NCBI GenBank assembly: GCA_902760345.1 | Contig: CACWFY010000014.1 | Location: 1-64,000, forward strand | Length of the DNA stretch: 64,000 bases | Source of the DNA: an uncultured Bacteroidales bacterium | Lineage (GTDB): Bacteria; Bacteroidota; Bacteroidia; Bacteroidales; Bacteroidaceae | Direction of reading: 5' to 3' | Shown here: positions 8,732 through 17,928 of the stretch, one piece after another | Numbering within the stretch: the first letter of the stretch is position 1 | Layout: each line of letters opens with the position of its first letter | The notes under the pieces: model-generated | Told to the model about the DNA's origin: nothing | The model's database searches: none | Seen by the model: the letters and a program-made list of their open reading frames with translations, nothing else | Translations under genes and position numbers: made by a program

Positions 8732-9375
8732 AAATAGATTTCGATAAGATGGGCGGCCTGGTGCCTGCCATCATTCAAGACGCCACCACAAAGAACGTGC
8801 TGATGCTAGGTTTCATGAACGAAGAAGCCTATAACAAGACCATCGACACCAAGCATGTCACCTTCTGGAGCCGTACGCGTAACACCTTATGGACCAAGGG
8901 CGAGACTAGCGGCCACTTCCTCAATCTGGTGGACATAAAGATTGACTGCGACAACGACACCCTGTTGGTTCGTGTCCATCCCGTAGGTCCAACCTGCCAT
9001 ACTGGTACAGACACCTGCTGGGGTGAGAACAATGAGGGTAATCCCCTACTCTTCCTGTCGGAGCTACAGGCATTTATCAACAAGCGCAAGCAAGAGATGC
9101 CTGAGGGTTCCTATACCACCAGCCTCTTCAACAAAGGCGTCAACAAGATAGCCCAAAAGGTAGGCGAAGAAGCCTTGGAGACTGTGATTGAAGCCACCAA
9201 TGGTACTGCTGAGCACCTTGTCTACGAGGCCAGCGACCTGCTCTACCACCTCATCGTGCTGTTGGCCGAGAAGGGACTGAACATCGAGGATGTCGCCGAG
9301 GAGCTGCATCGCCGCCACGACCCCGATTGGGACCGCCAGCGTCGCGAGGCAAAGGCTGCAGGCAAAATGAAATAG
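8728..9375 (+). CDS. hisIE: Bifunctional PR-AMP cyclohydrolase / PR-ATP pyrophosphatase
   Basis: A 215-residue fusion catalysing steps 2 and 3 of histidine synthesis. The HisI domain (about 1-105) shows [28 protein letters not shown] and the zinc/substrate region IDCDNDTLL...[12 protein letters not shown]. The HisE domain (about 115-205) shows the helix [13 protein letters not shown] and [10 protein letters not shown]. The gene starts inside the hisF stop. The window carries only hisH, A, F and IE of the pathway; hisG, D, C and B must lie elsewhere. A 7-bp array runs from the stop codon to the next start. Confidence 0.95.
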   Translation: MKIDFDKMGGLVPAIIQDATTKNVLMLGFMNEEAYNKTIDTKHVTFWSRTRNTLWTKGETSGHFLNLVDIKIDCDNDTLLVRVHPVGPTCHTGTDTCWGENNEGNPLLFLSELQAFINKRKQEMPEGSYTTSLFNKGVNKIAQKVGEEALETVIEATNGTAEHLVYEASDLLYHLIVLLAEKGLNIEDVAEELHRRHDPDWDRQRREAKAAGKMK

Positions 9376-9408
9376 TCAATTGTAAATCGTCAAATAGTAA
9401 ATAGTAAG
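9370..9408. repeat. 7-bp array filling the hisIE-ftsE junction
   Basis: Units AAATAGT, CAATTGT, AAATCGT, CAAATAG, TAAATAG run from the hisIE stop codon to the base before the ftsE ATG. The match to a single consensus is loose, but the 7-base spacing is kept. Confidence 0.6.
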
Positions 9409-10167
9409 ATGCTGATAGATTATAAGAAGGTAGATATCTACCACAAAGACGGAGCCCCCGTATTGCATGATGTCGACTTCCACGTCGATGAGGGCGAGTT
9501 CATTTATGTCATAGGCCGTGTCGGTTCTGGCAAGAGTTCGCTGCTGAAGACTATCTACTTCGAGATGGACGTTGAGTCAGCTGAGAATGCTTTTGTGCTC
9601 AACCACGACCTGCGTGGACTGAAGACGAAGTATATCCCCGCCCTGCGCCGTCAGATGGGTATCATCTTCCAGGACTTCCAACTATTAGGCGACCGTACCG
9701 TCTACGAAAACCTGAAGTTTGTCTTGCAGGCTACCGGATGGAAGAAAAAAGACGAGATCGACGAGCGCATCCACGATGTGTTGGAAGATGTCGAGATGCA
9801 GGATTTCGCAGACCGCTATCCCCACGAGTTATCGGGTGGTGAACAGCAGCGCATCGCCATTGCCCGCGCCATTCTGAACAAGCCCAAAGTAATCATTGCC
9901 GACGAGCCTACGGGCAATCTCGATCTGGAGACTGCCGCCAACATCATCCAGTTGTTGCGTCAGGTCACACAGACAGGTACTGCCGTAGTGATGACGACCC
10001 ACAACATCTCGTTGCTCAGCGAGTATCCCGGCATTGTCTATCGTTGTATCGACGGTCGATTGGAAGATATCACGCAGACCTACAACAGCATCTCACTTTA
10101 TGAGGACAGCGAGACTGCCGGGCAGTCGGGTGTTGACTACAGCACGCGCGAAGACCTGTCGATTTAA
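9409..10167 (+). CDS. ftsE: FtsE-like ABC transporter ATP-binding protein
   Basis: A 252-residue ABC ATPase. Walker A is GRVGSGKSS (about residues 37-45). The Q loop is in FQDFQLL, the signature is LSGGEQQR, Walker B is [12 protein letters not shown] and the switch His is in MTTHN. Sequence and length match FtsE of Bacteroidetes, which works with FtsX at the divisome to control peptidoglycan hydrolases. No ftsX lies next to it, so the assignment rests on sequence alone; a related MacB/LolD-type ATPase is the alternative. It is embedded between histidine and lysine genes, 33 nt after hisIE. Confidence 0.8.
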   Translation: MLIDYKKVDIYHKDGAPVLHDVDFHVDEGEFIYVIGRVGSGKSSLLKTIYFEMDVESAENAFVLNHDLRGLKTKYIPALRRQMGIIFQDFQLLGDRTVYENLKFVLQATGWKKKDEIDERIHDVLEDVEMQDFADRYPHELSGGEQQRIAIARAILNKPKVIIADEPTGNLDLETAANIIQLLRQVTQTGTAVVMTTHNISLLSEYPGIVYRCIDGRLEDITQTYNSISLYEDSETAGQSGVDYSTREDLSI

Positions 10168-10215
10168 AATTGAAATGAGAAAAAGTAAAAATGTAAAAAA
10201 TAGACACAAAAGCGT
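10165..10215. repeat. Possible 7-bp array between ftsE and lysC
   Basis: The junction can be divided into A-rich heptamers (AAAATTG, AAATGAG, AAAAAGT, AAAAATG, TAAAAAA). The composition is so A-rich that the periodicity may be accidental. Confidence 0.3.
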
Positions 10216-11538
10216 ATGAAAGTAATGAAATTTGGCGGAACGTCGGTAGGTACGCCGAGCCGCATGAAGGAAGTAACCACATTAGTCACCAAGTCAGGAG
10301 AACCCGTCTTCGTCGTTCTCTCTGCTATGTCGGGCACCACCAATTCGCTTGTCGAGATTTCCGACTATCTCTACAAGAAGAACCCTGAGGGTGCCAACGA
10401 GGTCATCAACCAGTTAGAGCGCAAGTACATGAAGCACATCGATGAGCTCTACTCTACTGATGCCATGAAGGAACAGACACGCGACTTCATCGTCAGCGAA
10501 ATGAACTACCTGCGCTCGTTCACCAAGGAACTGTTCACCTCGTTTGAAGAGAAGAGCATCGTGGCCCAGGGCGAGATGATGTCGACTAATATGGTGGTCA
10601 ACTACATGAAGGAGAACGGCATCAAGGCCGTACTGCTCAACGCGCTCGATTTCATGCGTACCGACAAGAACTCCGAGCCCGATCCCGTCTATATCAAGGA
10701 GAAGCTCAGCGCTATCATGCAGGAGAACGAAGGCCAACAGGTGTATATCACGCAGGGCTTCATCTGCCGTAATGCCTATGGCGAGATCGACAACCTGCAG
10801 CGTGGTGGCAGCGACTATACCGCATCGCTCATTGGTGCTGCTCTGAACGCCGAAGAGATTCAGATTTGGACAGACATTGACGGCATGCATAACAACGACC
10901 CGCGCGTGGTAGATAAGACCGAGCCCGTCCATCAGCTGCACTTTGAGGAGGCTGCTGAGCTGGCCTATTTCGGTGCCAAGATTCTGCACCCAACCTGCGT
11001 CCAGCCCGCCAAGTATGCCGGCATTCCTGTCCGTCTGCTCAATACGATGGACCCCGACGCCGAGGGTACCACCATCAGCAATGCTACTGAGTATGGAAAA
11101 ATCAAGGCTGTCGCTGCTAAAGACAACATCATCGCCATCAAGATTAAGTCGTCGCGCATGTTGCTGGCCACCGGTTTCCTGCGTAAAGTCTTCGAGATTT
11201 TCGAGTCTTACCAGACACCTATTGACATGGTCTGCACCTCTGAGGTCGGCGTCTCAATGTCTATCGACAACAGCGCACACCTCGGTGAAATCGTCGACGA
11301 ATTGAAGAAGTACGGTACCGTAACTGTCGATACAGGCATGTGTGTTGTCTGCGTCGTGGGTGATCTCGATTGGTCGAACATCGGCTTTGAGACTAAGGTG
11401 CTCGACGCCATGAATAATATTCCCGTGCGCATGATTTCGTATGGTGGCTCCAATTACAACATCTCATTCCTTATCAAAGAGGAAGACAAGAAGCGTGCCC
11501 TGCAGTCACTCAGCAACACCTTATTTCACCAGAAATGA
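10216..11538 (+). CDS. lysC: Monofunctional aspartate kinase
   Basis: A 440-residue cytosolic kinase phosphorylating aspartate, the committed step to lysine, threonine and methionine. The N-terminal amino-acid kinase domain opens MKVMKFGGTSVG. It contains GFICRNAYGEI...LQRGGSDYTASL and the WTDIDGMHNNDPR loop. Two ACT domains fill residues from about 300 to the end and are the likely allosteric site; coupling to lysA suggests lysine as effector. The first 36 bases are almost identical to the start of thrA at 12854, which points to shared ancestry. lysA follows after 31 nt. Confidence 0.95.
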   Translation: MKVMKFGGTSVGTPSRMKEVTTLVTKSGEPVFVVLSAMSGTTNSLVEISDYLYKKNPEGANEVINQLERKYMKHIDELYSTDAMKEQTRDFIVSEMNYLRSFTKELFTSFEEKSIVAQGEMMSTNMVVNYMKENGIKAVLLNALDFMRTDKNSEPDPVYIKEKLSAIMQENEGQQVYITQGFICRNAYGEIDNLQRGGSDYTASLIGAALNAEEIQIWTDIDGMHNNDPRVVDKTEPVHQLHFEEAAELAYFGAKILHPTCVQPAKYAGIPVRLLNTMDPDAEGTTISNATEYGKIKAVAAKDNIIAIKIKSSRMLLATGFLRKVFEIFESYQTPIDMVCTSEVGVSMSIDNSAHLGEIVDELKKYGTVTVDTGMCVVCVVGDLDWSNIGFETKVLDAMNNIPVRMISYGGSNYNISFLIKEEDKKRALQSLSNTLFHQK

Positions 11539-11569
11539 GTAATGAGTAAAATAAAACACAAAAACTAAG
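11536..11569. repeat. Short 7-bp array in the lysC-lysA junction
   Basis: Two exact TGAGTAA units start on the lysC stop codon (11536-11549), followed by degenerate AATAAAA and CACAAAA units up to the lysA start. Confidence 0.5.
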
Positions 11570-12727
11570 ATGAAAGGTATTTTTCCTTTAGACAAATTCG
11601 AACAGCTGCAGACGCCGTTCTACTATTATGATACCGACCTGTTGCGCCAGACGTTGCGTGCCATCGGTGAAGAGGCCCACAAACACGAAGGCTTTGTGGT
11701 TCACTATGCCGTCAAGGCCAACGCCAACCCCAAGTTGCTACGCATCATCCGCGAGGCAGGCTTGGGTGCCGACTGTGTCAGCGGTGGCGAGATAGAGGCC
11801 AGCATCCGTGCCGGCTTCCCCAGTCAGAAAATCGTCTATGCCGGCGTAGGTAAGAGCGACTGGGAAATCAACCTCGGACTCGACAACGACATCTTCTGCT
11901 TCAACGTCGAGAGCATTCCCGAACTCGAGGTCATCAACCAACTGGCTGCCGCCAAGGGCAAGGTGGCCCGCGTGGCCTTCCGACTGAATCCCAACGTCGG
12001 TGCCCACACCCATGCCAACATCACCACCGGTTTGGCCGAGAATAAGTTTGGTATCGACATGCGCGACATGCTGCGCGTCATCGACGAGGCCTCGCACATG
12101 CCCTACATCCGCGTCGTCGGCCTTCACTTCCACATTGGTAGCCAGATACTCGACATGGGCGACTTCGAGGCTCTCTGCAACCGTGTCAACGACCTGCAGC
12201 TCGAACTCGAGCGCCACCGCATCACCCTCGAGCACATCAACGTCGGTGGCGGACTGGGTGTCGACTATCAGCACCCCAACCGCGTGCCCATCCCCGACTT
12301 CAAGGCCTATTTCGACACCTATGCCAAGAAGCTGCGCCTGCGCCCCGGCCAGACGCTCCACTTCGAATTGGGACGTGCCGTCGTGGCCCAATGCGGATCG
12401 CTTATTACGCGTACCTTATATATAAAGGAGGGACAGCAGAAACGTTTCTGCATCGTCGATGCCGGATTCACTGACCTCATCCGCCCGGCACTCTATCAGG
12501 CTTACCACAAGATTGAAAACATCTCCAGCGACGAACCGCTCCTGGCCTACGACGTCGTCGGCCCCATCTGCGAGTCTACCGATGTCTTTGCCAAGCAGAT
12601 TGACCTCAACGCCGCCCACCGTGGCGACCTTCTGGCCATCCGTTCGGCAGGAGCCTATGGCGAGATTATGGCTTCTCAGTACAATTGTCGACGCCTACCT
12701 CAAGGGTATATGAGTGATGAAATTTAA
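11570..12727 (+). CDS. lysA: Diaminopimelate decarboxylase
   Basis: A 385-residue PLP enzyme that decarboxylates meso-diaminopimelate to lysine, the last step of the pathway. The PLP lysine is in HYAVKANANP (about residue 49). Other fold-type III features are GGEIEASI, FRLNPNV, GLHFHIGSQ, NVGGGLGVDY and the C-terminal GPICESTDVFAK plus RSAGAYG motifs that complete the dimer active site. The length is slightly short but typical for Bacteroidetes. It closes the purU-to-lysA unit and is followed by a terminator whose 3' arm also holds the -33 box of the next promoter. Confidence 0.95.
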   Translation: MKGIFPLDKFEQLQTPFYYYDTDLLRQTLRAIGEEAHKHEGFVVHYAVKANANPKLLRIIREAGLGADCVSGGEIEASIRAGFPSQKIVYAGVGKSDWEINLGLDNDIFCFNVESIPELEVINQLAAAKGKVARVAFRLNPNVGAHTHANITTGLAENKFGIDMRDMLRVIDEASHMPYIRVVGLHFHIGSQILDMGDFEALCNRVNDLQLELERHRITLEHINVGGGLGVDYQHPNRVPIPDFKAYFDTYAKKLRLRPGQTLHFELGRAVVAQCGSLITRTLYIKEGQQKRFCIVDAGFTDLIRPALYQAYHKIENISSDEPLLAYDVVGPICESTDVFAKQIDLNAAHRGDLLAIRSAGAYGEIMASQYNCRRLPQGYMSDEI

Positions 12728-12732
12728 GTATA

Positions 12733-12768
12733 ATATCCAAAAGAATTCTTTTTTCTTTTGGATATTTA
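12733..12768 (+). terminator. Terminator of the his/lys operon
   Basis: ATATCCAAAAGAA pairs with TTCTTTTGGATAT around a T-rich loop, 6 nt after the lysA stop. The stem is A/T-rich but long and perfect. Confidence 0.7.
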
Positions 12769-12788
12769 CTTTATTTCTATTACCTTTG
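12757..12788 (+). promoter_or_regulatory. Promoter of the threonine operon
   Basis: TTTG at 12757-12760 and TACCTTTG at 12781-12788, with a 20-nt spacer. The -33 box lies inside the 3' arm of the lysA terminator. The leader of about 60 nt contains a CCCC/GGGG hairpin (12807-12823 region). No leader peptide with Thr codons is visible, so attenuation is not supported. Confidence 0.75.
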
Positions 12789-12853
12789 CAGCGCCATTGG
12801 AGTAGTCCCCGCTTGTTTTGGGGTACCGGTGGTAAGATAAATTGCATAGAAAT

Positions 12854-15283
12854 ATGAAAGTAATGAAATTCGGCGGAACGTCCGTAGGTTCCGTAAAAAG
12901 CACTCGGACGCAACCTGTCGTAGTAGTAGTAAGTGCACTGAACGGCATCACCGACCAACTGATCGCCACATCAAAGATGGCCAAGCAGGGCGATGAGCAC
13001 TATCGTGAGGAATTCGACACGATGGTAACACGCCACCACCAGATGATTGAGGCTATCATTACGGATGACAAAAAGCGCATAGACTTATTTAATAATGTAG
13101 ACCAGCTCTTCGACCAGTTGAAGAGTATCTTCTACGGTGTTTACCTCATTCACGACCTGAGCGAGAAGACGGCCGACACCATCGTCAGTTATGGTGAGCG
13201 TCTGAGTTCTCATATCGTGGCAGCTATGATTAAGAATGGTGTTCGTATGAACAGCCGTGACTTCATTCGCACCTGGGACAAGGAAGGCAAGCACGTCATT
13301 GATGCCGACCTGACGACGCAACTGGTAAAGGAGGCTTTCAAGGACATCAACGAGAAAAACGTGTATGTAGTTCCTGGCTTTATTGCTCGTGACCGCGACT
13401 CACATGAAACGACTAATTTGGGACGTGGCGGTTCTGACTACACGGCATCTATCATTGCTGCTGTTCTGAATGCTGAAATCCTTGAGATATGGACTGACGT
13501 TGACGGCTTTATGACAGCCGACCCAAAGGTCATCAAGACGGCTTATACCATTAACGAACTATCGTACGTCGAGGCTATGGAACTCTGTAACTTCGGCGCT
13601 AAGGTCATCTATCCCCCGACGATTTATCCCGTTTGTGTCAAGAATATTCCTGTCAAGGTAAAGAATACTTTCAATCCCGAACATCCAGGAACCCTGATTA
13701 AGGCCAAGATTGAGAACGACCAGAAGCCTATCAAGGGTATCTCAAGCATCAAGGGCACTTCGCTAATTACCGTTACAGGTCTGTCGATGGTGGGTGTCAT
13801 TGGTGTGAACCGTCGTATCTTCACTACGTTGGCCAATAAGGGCATTTCGGTCTTCATGGTGTCGCAGGCTTCATCTGAAAACTCGACCTCTATTGGTGTG
13901 CGCGACGAGGATGCTGCAGCTGCCGCAGAGGTATTGAATGCTGAATTTGCCAAAGAGATTGAGACAGGAGCTATGTTCCCCATGCAGGTAGAGAGTGGCT
14001 TGGCTACCATTGCTATCGTGGGTGAGAACATGAAGCAGACACCAGGTATCGCTGGTAAGCTGTTTGGCACACTGGGACGTTCTGGTATCTCTGTGATTGC
14101 TTGTGCCCAAGGTGCCTCAGAGACGAATATCTCGTTTGTTGTGGATGGCAAGTTCCTGCGTAAGTCGCTCAATGTGCTCCATGACTCGTTCTTCCTGTCG
14201 GAATACAAGGTGCTGAACCTCTTCATCTGCGGTATCGGTACCGTAGGTGGCATGCTGCTCGAACAGATTCGCACCCAGCAGCAGTTCCTCATGCAATCGC
14301 GCCGCCTGAAGCTGAACGTGGTGGGCATTTCCGATGTCGACAACTTTGTATTGGATCGCGACGGTATCGACCTCGACAACTACGAGAAGACGTTGCGTGC
14401 TGGCTTCCCTGCCAATACCGACCACATGCGTGACGAGATTGTAAAGATGAATATCTTCAACAGCGTCTTCGTTGACTGTACCGCCAGCAAGCAGATTGCA
14501 ACTCTCTACCAGACATTCCTGGAGCATAACATATCCGTCGTAGCTGCCAACAAGATTGCCGCTTCCAGCGACTACGACAGCTATCTCAAACTGCGTCAGA
14601 CAGCCCGCGACCGTGGCGTATGGTTCCGCTATGAGACCAACGTAGGTGCTGGTCTTCCCATCATTGGCACTATCAATGACCTGTGCAACTCAGGAGACAA
14701 GATCCTGAAGATTGAGGCGATCCTCTCAGGTACGCTGAATTTCATTTTCAATGAGATTGCTGCCGATGTGCCCTTCTCTGAGACAGTTCGTCGCGCTAAA
14801 GAACAGCGTTACTCTGAACCCGACCCACGTATCGACCTCAGCGGTACGGATGTAATCCGAAAGCTAGTTATTTTGACGCGTGAGGCTGGCTACAAGGTTG
14901 AACAGGACGATGTTGAAAAGCACCTTTTCGTGCCCGACAGCTACTTCGAGGGCTCGATTGAAGACTTCTGGAAGCGTCTGCCTGAACTCGATGCAGACTT
15001 CGAATGTCGCCGCAAGGTGCTCGAGGCCGAGAACAAGCGCTGGCGCTTTGTCGCCACGATGGAAGCTGACGAGAACAATCCTTCGTCGTTCAAGACCAGC
15101 GTAGCCCTGAAGGAAGTACCCTACGGACATCCATTCTATGGTCTGGAAGGCTCCAATAACATCGTGCTGCTGACGACTGAGCGCTATAAGGAATACCCAA
15201 TGCTCATCCAGGGCTATGGTGCCGGTGCTGCCGTAACTGCCGCAGGCGTCTTCGCAAATATCATGAGCATAGCGAACATATAA
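12854..15283 (+). CDS. thrA: Bifunctional aspartate kinase / homoserine dehydrogenase
   Basis: An 809-residue fusion that catalyses the first and third steps of threonine synthesis. The kinase domain starts MKVMKFGGTSVG and includes LGRGGSDYTASII and WTDVDGFMTADP. Two ACT domains lie around 300-450. The C-terminal NAD(P)-binding homoserine dehydrogenase has GIGTVGGMLLEQI, NKIAAS, YETNVGAGLPII and a GTLNFI/SEPDPRIDLSG stretch. The GTSVG-to-PVVVVVS linker is about nine residues shorter than the same segment of LysC in this window (SVKSTRTQ against TPSRMKEVTTLVTKSGE), so a short internal deletion is possible. ATG 12854 is chosen over upstream non-ATG codons by similarity to LysC. Confidence 0.95.
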   Translation: MKVMKFGGTSVGSVKSTRTQPVVVVVSALNGITDQLIATSKMAKQGDEHYREEFDTMVTRHHQMIEAIITDDKKRIDLFNNVDQLFDQLKSIFYGVYLIHDLSEKTADTIVSYGERLSSHIVAAMIKNGVRMNSRDFIRTWDKEGKHVIDADLTTQLVKEAFKDINEKNVYVVPGFIARDRDSHETTNLGRGGSDYTASIIAAVLNAEILEIWTDVDGFMTADPKVIKTAYTINELSYVEAMELCNFGAKVIYPPTIYPVCVKNIPVKVKNTFNPEHPGTLIKAKIENDQKPIKGISSIKGTSLITVTGLSMVGVIGVNRRIFTTLANKGISVFMVSQASSENSTSIGVRDEDAAAAAEVLNAEFAKEIETGAMFPMQVESGLATIAIVGENMKQTPGIAGKLFGTLGRSGISVIACAQGASETNISFVVDGKFLRKSLNVLHDSFFLSEYKVLNLFICGIGTVGGMLLEQIRTQQQFLMQSRRLKLNVVGISDVDNFVLDRDGIDLDNYEKTLRAGFPANTDHMRDEIVKMNIFNSVFVDCTASKQIATLYQTFLEHNISVVAANKIAASSDYDSYLKLRQTARDRGVWFRYETNVGAGLPIIGTINDLCNSGDKILKIEAILSGTLNFIFNEIAADVPFSETVRRAKEQRYSEPDPRIDLSGTDVIRKLVILTREAGYKVEQDDVEKHLFVPDSYFEGSIEDFWKRLPELDADFECRRKVLEAENKRWRFVATMEADENNPSSFKTSVALKEVPYGHPFYGLEGSNNIVLLTTERYKEYPMLIQGYGAGAAVTAAGVFANIMSIANI

Positions 15284-15316
15284 GCCCTATTAGACTTATA
15301 AGACCTATATGCCCTA
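15281..15316. repeat. 9-bp array bridging thrA stop and next start
   Basis: Four 9-mers (TAAGCCCTA, TTAGACTTA, TAAGACCTA, TATGCCCTA) begin exactly on the thrA stop TAA and end on the first base of the next ATG. The gap is completely occupied by the array. Confidence 0.75.
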
Positions 15317-16527
15317 TGAAAAGAATAATTATTCTTGGTGATGGCATGGCAGATCTTCCCGTCGAGCGACTCGGTGGGAAGACCTTGCTGCAATATGCCC
15401 ATAAGCCCATGATGGACCAGTTGGCGCGTGAAGGACGCTGTGGACGTCTCGTCACTGTGCCTGAAGGCTTTCCTCCAGGCAGCGAGGTGGCCAATACGGC
15501 TATCCTCGGCTACGATTTGAACAAAGTATATGAAGGCCGAGGCCCCTTGGAGGCAGCAAGTATCGGCTATGAGATGGCTGATGATGACTTTGCCATCCGC
15601 TGCAATATCATCACGTTGGAAGACGGAAAGATTATCACGCATAACGGTGGGAATCTGGAAACGGAAGATGCCCGCGTGCTGATTGACTATCTGAACGAGC
15701 ATCTTGCTTCAGATCGTGTCAAGTTCATTTGCGGCATCCAGTATCGTCATTTGTTGGTCATCAAAGGTGGTAACAAGCACATTACATGTGCCCCACCCCA
15801 CGATCATCCCAATGAGGAATGGCGCTCACTGCTGGTAAAAGCAAATATTCCTGAAGCACAGGAAACAGCAGATTTGATCAATGATCTTATTCTGAAGTCG
15901 CAGGAGCTGCTGGCCAAGCACCCTTATAATCTGGCAAAGGCTGCCAAGGGTGAGCGGCAAGCCAACAGCATCTGGCCTTGGAGCGGTGGCTATCGTCCCT
16001 CGATGCAGACGCTGATGGAACAGTATCCGCAGGTAAAATGCGGTGCTGTCATCTCGGCTGTCGACTTGATTCAAGGCATCGGTAAATATGCTGGTCTGCG
16101 CATCATCAAGGTGCCGGGAGCAACAGGTTTGGCCAACACCAACTACGAAGGTAAGGCACAGGCAGCTATCGACGCCCTGCGAACTGACGACTTTGTATTC
16201 GTACATGTCGAAGCCAGCGATGAAGCCGGACATGATGGCGACCTGGAGTTGAAACTCAAAACCATTGAGTATCTGGATCAGCGACTCATCACCCCCATAT
16301 ATAAAGAGGTACGCGAGTGGGACGAGCCAGTATGTATTGCCGTACTGCCCGACCACCTGACGCCTGTTGAACAGCGTATCCATGTGGGCCAGCCTGTGCC
16401 TTTCCTGATATGGCACCGCGACATTGAGGCTGACGACGTACAGCAATACGATGAAGTCAGTTGTGTGTCAGGCGTTTACGGACTTCTGAAACTCGACGAA
16501 TTTATGAAAACATTTATGAGCTTATGA
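15316..16527 (+). CDS. Phosphoglycerate-mutase-like protein, putative homoserine kinase
   Basis: A 403-residue member of the alkaline-phosphatase/cofactor-independent phosphoglycerate mutase superfamily (ApgM branch). Visible metal and active-site features are ILGDGMADLP at the N-terminus, PPGSEVANTAILGYD with the nucleophile-region residues, YEGRGPLEAAS, HVEASDEAGHDGD and PDHLTPVEQRIHVGQPVPF. It lies between thrA and thrC, overlapping thrC by 4 bp, and no thrB is present. A family model (TIGR02535, as I recall) proposes a homoserine kinase function for exactly such operon members. I infer it phosphorylates homoserine. A generic mutase role is the alternative. Confidence 0.85.
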   Translation: MKRIIILGDGMADLPVERLGGKTLLQYAHKPMMDQLAREGRCGRLVTVPEGFPPGSEVANTAILGYDLNKVYEGRGPLEAASIGYEMADDDFAIRCNIITLEDGKIITHNGGNLETEDARVLIDYLNEHLASDRVKFICGIQYRHLLVIKGGNKHITCAPPHDHPNEEWRSLLVKANIPEAQETADLINDLILKSQELLAKHPYNLAKAAKGERQANSIWPWSGGYRPSMQTLMEQYPQVKCGAVISAVDLIQGIGKYAGLRIIKVPGATGLANTNYEGKAQAAIDALRTDDFVFVHVEASDEAGHDGDLELKLKTIEYLDQRLITPIYKEVREWDEPVCIAVLPDHLTPVEQRIHVGQPVPFLIWHRDIEADDVQQYDEVSCVSGVYGLLKLDEFMKTFMSL

Positions 16528-17867
16528 AATATTACAGCACTAACGGTAAAGCACCACAGGCCAATCTGGAGAAGGCCGTAGTAAAAGGACTGGCAGAAGA
16601 CCGCGGTCTCTACATGCCAGAAGAGATATACAAGTTGCCGAAAGAGTTTTTCGACGACATGAAGGACCTATCGTTTCAGGACATTGCCTACAACGTAGCT
16701 TCCAACTTCTTTGGCGAGGACGTCGACGAAGATGCCCTGCAAGACCTCGTCTTCGACACGCTATCGTTCGACTGTCCGGTAGTCAAGGTGGAGGACAACA
16801 TCTATGCCTTGGAGCTCTTCCATGGTCCCACCCTCGCCTTCAAGGATGTCGGCGCACGCTTTATGGCGCGTTTGCTGCAGTACTTTATCAGAGGAGAGAG
16901 GAAAGAGGAAAAAGGAGAGAGAACGGTAAACGTCCTCGTGGCTACCAGTGGCGACACGGGTTCTGCCGTTGCCAACGGCTTCCTCGGCGTTGACGGCATC
17001 CACGTCTATGTGCTCTATCCTAAGGGCAAGGTAAGCCCTATTCAGGAGTGCCAGTTCACGACGCTGGGCAAGAACATCACCGCCATCGAGGTGGACGGCG
17101 TGTTCGACGACTGTCAGGCGCTGGTGAAGTCGGCCTTTATGGACGAAGAGTTGAATCGCCACATGAAGCTTACTTCGGCCAACAGCATCAACGTGGCCCG
17201 TTTCCTGCCACAAGCATTCTACTACTTCAATGCTGTAGCGCGCCTTGCTGCCCTCGGCCATCAGACATCAGACATCGTCATGTGCGTGCCCAGCGGTAAC
17301 TTCGGCAACATCTGCTCGGCTCTCTTCGGCCACGAGATGGGTCTGCCTATCAAGCGTTTCATCGCTGCCAACAACGCTAATGACGTGTTCTACAAATATT
17401 TGCAGACAGGACAGTACGAGCCAAAGGCCAGCATTCAGACTTTAGCCAACGCGATGGATGTCGGCGACCCCTCAAACTTTGCCCGCATCCTGAACCTTTA
17501 TTCGAAGAACAACACGCTGTCGCCCGAAGAGACCCATCAGGCCATCACCTCGCTCATCAGTGGCGCCACCTACAGCGACGAACAGATTGCCGAGACCATG
17601 CGCCAATGCTATGCCGATACCGGTTACGTGCTCGATCCTCACGGTGCCTGCGGATACCGCGCCCTGAAGGAAGGTCTGAAGCCCGGCGAGGTCGGTGTCT
17701 TCTGCGAGACAGCCCACCCGGCTAAGTTCAAGGAGAAAGTCGACGCCATCCTGGGCACCGACATCGAGATTCCAGAGCGCCTGCAGGCCTTTATGAAGGG
17801 GCAGAAGCAAAGCGTTGCCATGAGCAAGGATTTCAGCGATTTCAAGGCCTATCTGATGCAGCAGTAA
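16524..17867 (+). CDS. thrC: Threonine synthase
   Basis: A 447-residue PLP enzyme converting O-phosphohomoserine to threonine. The PLP lysine is in FHGPTLAFKDVGARF (about residue 112). The phosphate-binding loop is VATSGDTGSAVANG, and PSGNFGN and DPHGACGY are also typical. The ATG at 16524 overlaps the preceding stop as ATGA; the open frame upstream to 16461 is not family-like. Residues 123-134 between YFIRG and VNVLVATSGD are encoded by 7-bp units (16890-16924), making an RGERKEEKGER insertion near the active-site loop. A second two-unit array encodes HQTSD at about residues 246-250. Confidence 0.94.
   Translation: MKYYSTNGKAPQANLEKAVVKGLAEDRGLYMPEEIYKLPKEFFDDMKDLSFQDIAYNVASNFFGEDVDEDALQDLVFDTLSFDCPVVKVEDNIYALELFHGPTLAFKDVGARFMARLLQYFIRGERKEEKGERTVNVLVATSGDTGSAVANGFLGVDGIHVYVLYPKGKVSPIQECQFTTLGKNITAIEVDGVFDDCQALVKSAFMDEELNRHMKLTSANSINVARFLPQAFYYFNAVARLAALGHQTSDIVMCVPSGNFGNICSALFGHEMGLPIKRFIAANNANDVFYKYLQTGQYEPKASIQTLANAMDVGDPSNFARILNLYSKNNTLSPEETHQAITSLISGATYSDEQIAETMRQCYADTGYVLDPHGACGYRALKEGLKPGEVGVFCETAHPAKFKEKVDAILGTDIEIPERLQAFMKGQKQSVAMSKDFSDFKAYLMQQ
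16890..16924. repeat. In-frame 7-bp array in thrC (5 units)
   Basis: AGAGGAG, AGAGGAA, AGAGGAA, AAAGGAG, AGAGAAC in sequence. They encode a highly charged stretch just before the ThrC phosphate-binding loop. Confidence 0.75.
17260..17276. repeat. Short second array in thrC
   Basis: ATCAGAC twice, then ATC. Two units only; it may be chance on its own. Confidence 0.35.
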
Positions 17868-17873
17868 TTTCGC

Positions 17874-17900
17874 AAACGTTAACGTGATAAAAACGTTAAA
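17874..17900. promoter_or_regulatory. Possible operator with two AAACGTTAA copies upstream of uxaB
   Basis: AAACGTTAA occurs at 17874 and again at 17891, 17 bp apart, each with a palindromic AACGTT core. They lie 28-55 bp upstream of the uxaB -7 box. A CG-centred palindrome is the style of LacI-family sites. No regulator gene is adjacent, so this is a suggestion. Confidence 0.35.
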
Positions 17901-17928
17901 AGAAGAATTCTATTCGTAAAATATTCAC

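Noticed and set aside
12789..12853. Threonine attenuator leader peptide
   Set aside because: The leader has a small CCCC/GGGG hairpin but no short frame rich in Thr or Ile codons and no T-run terminator.
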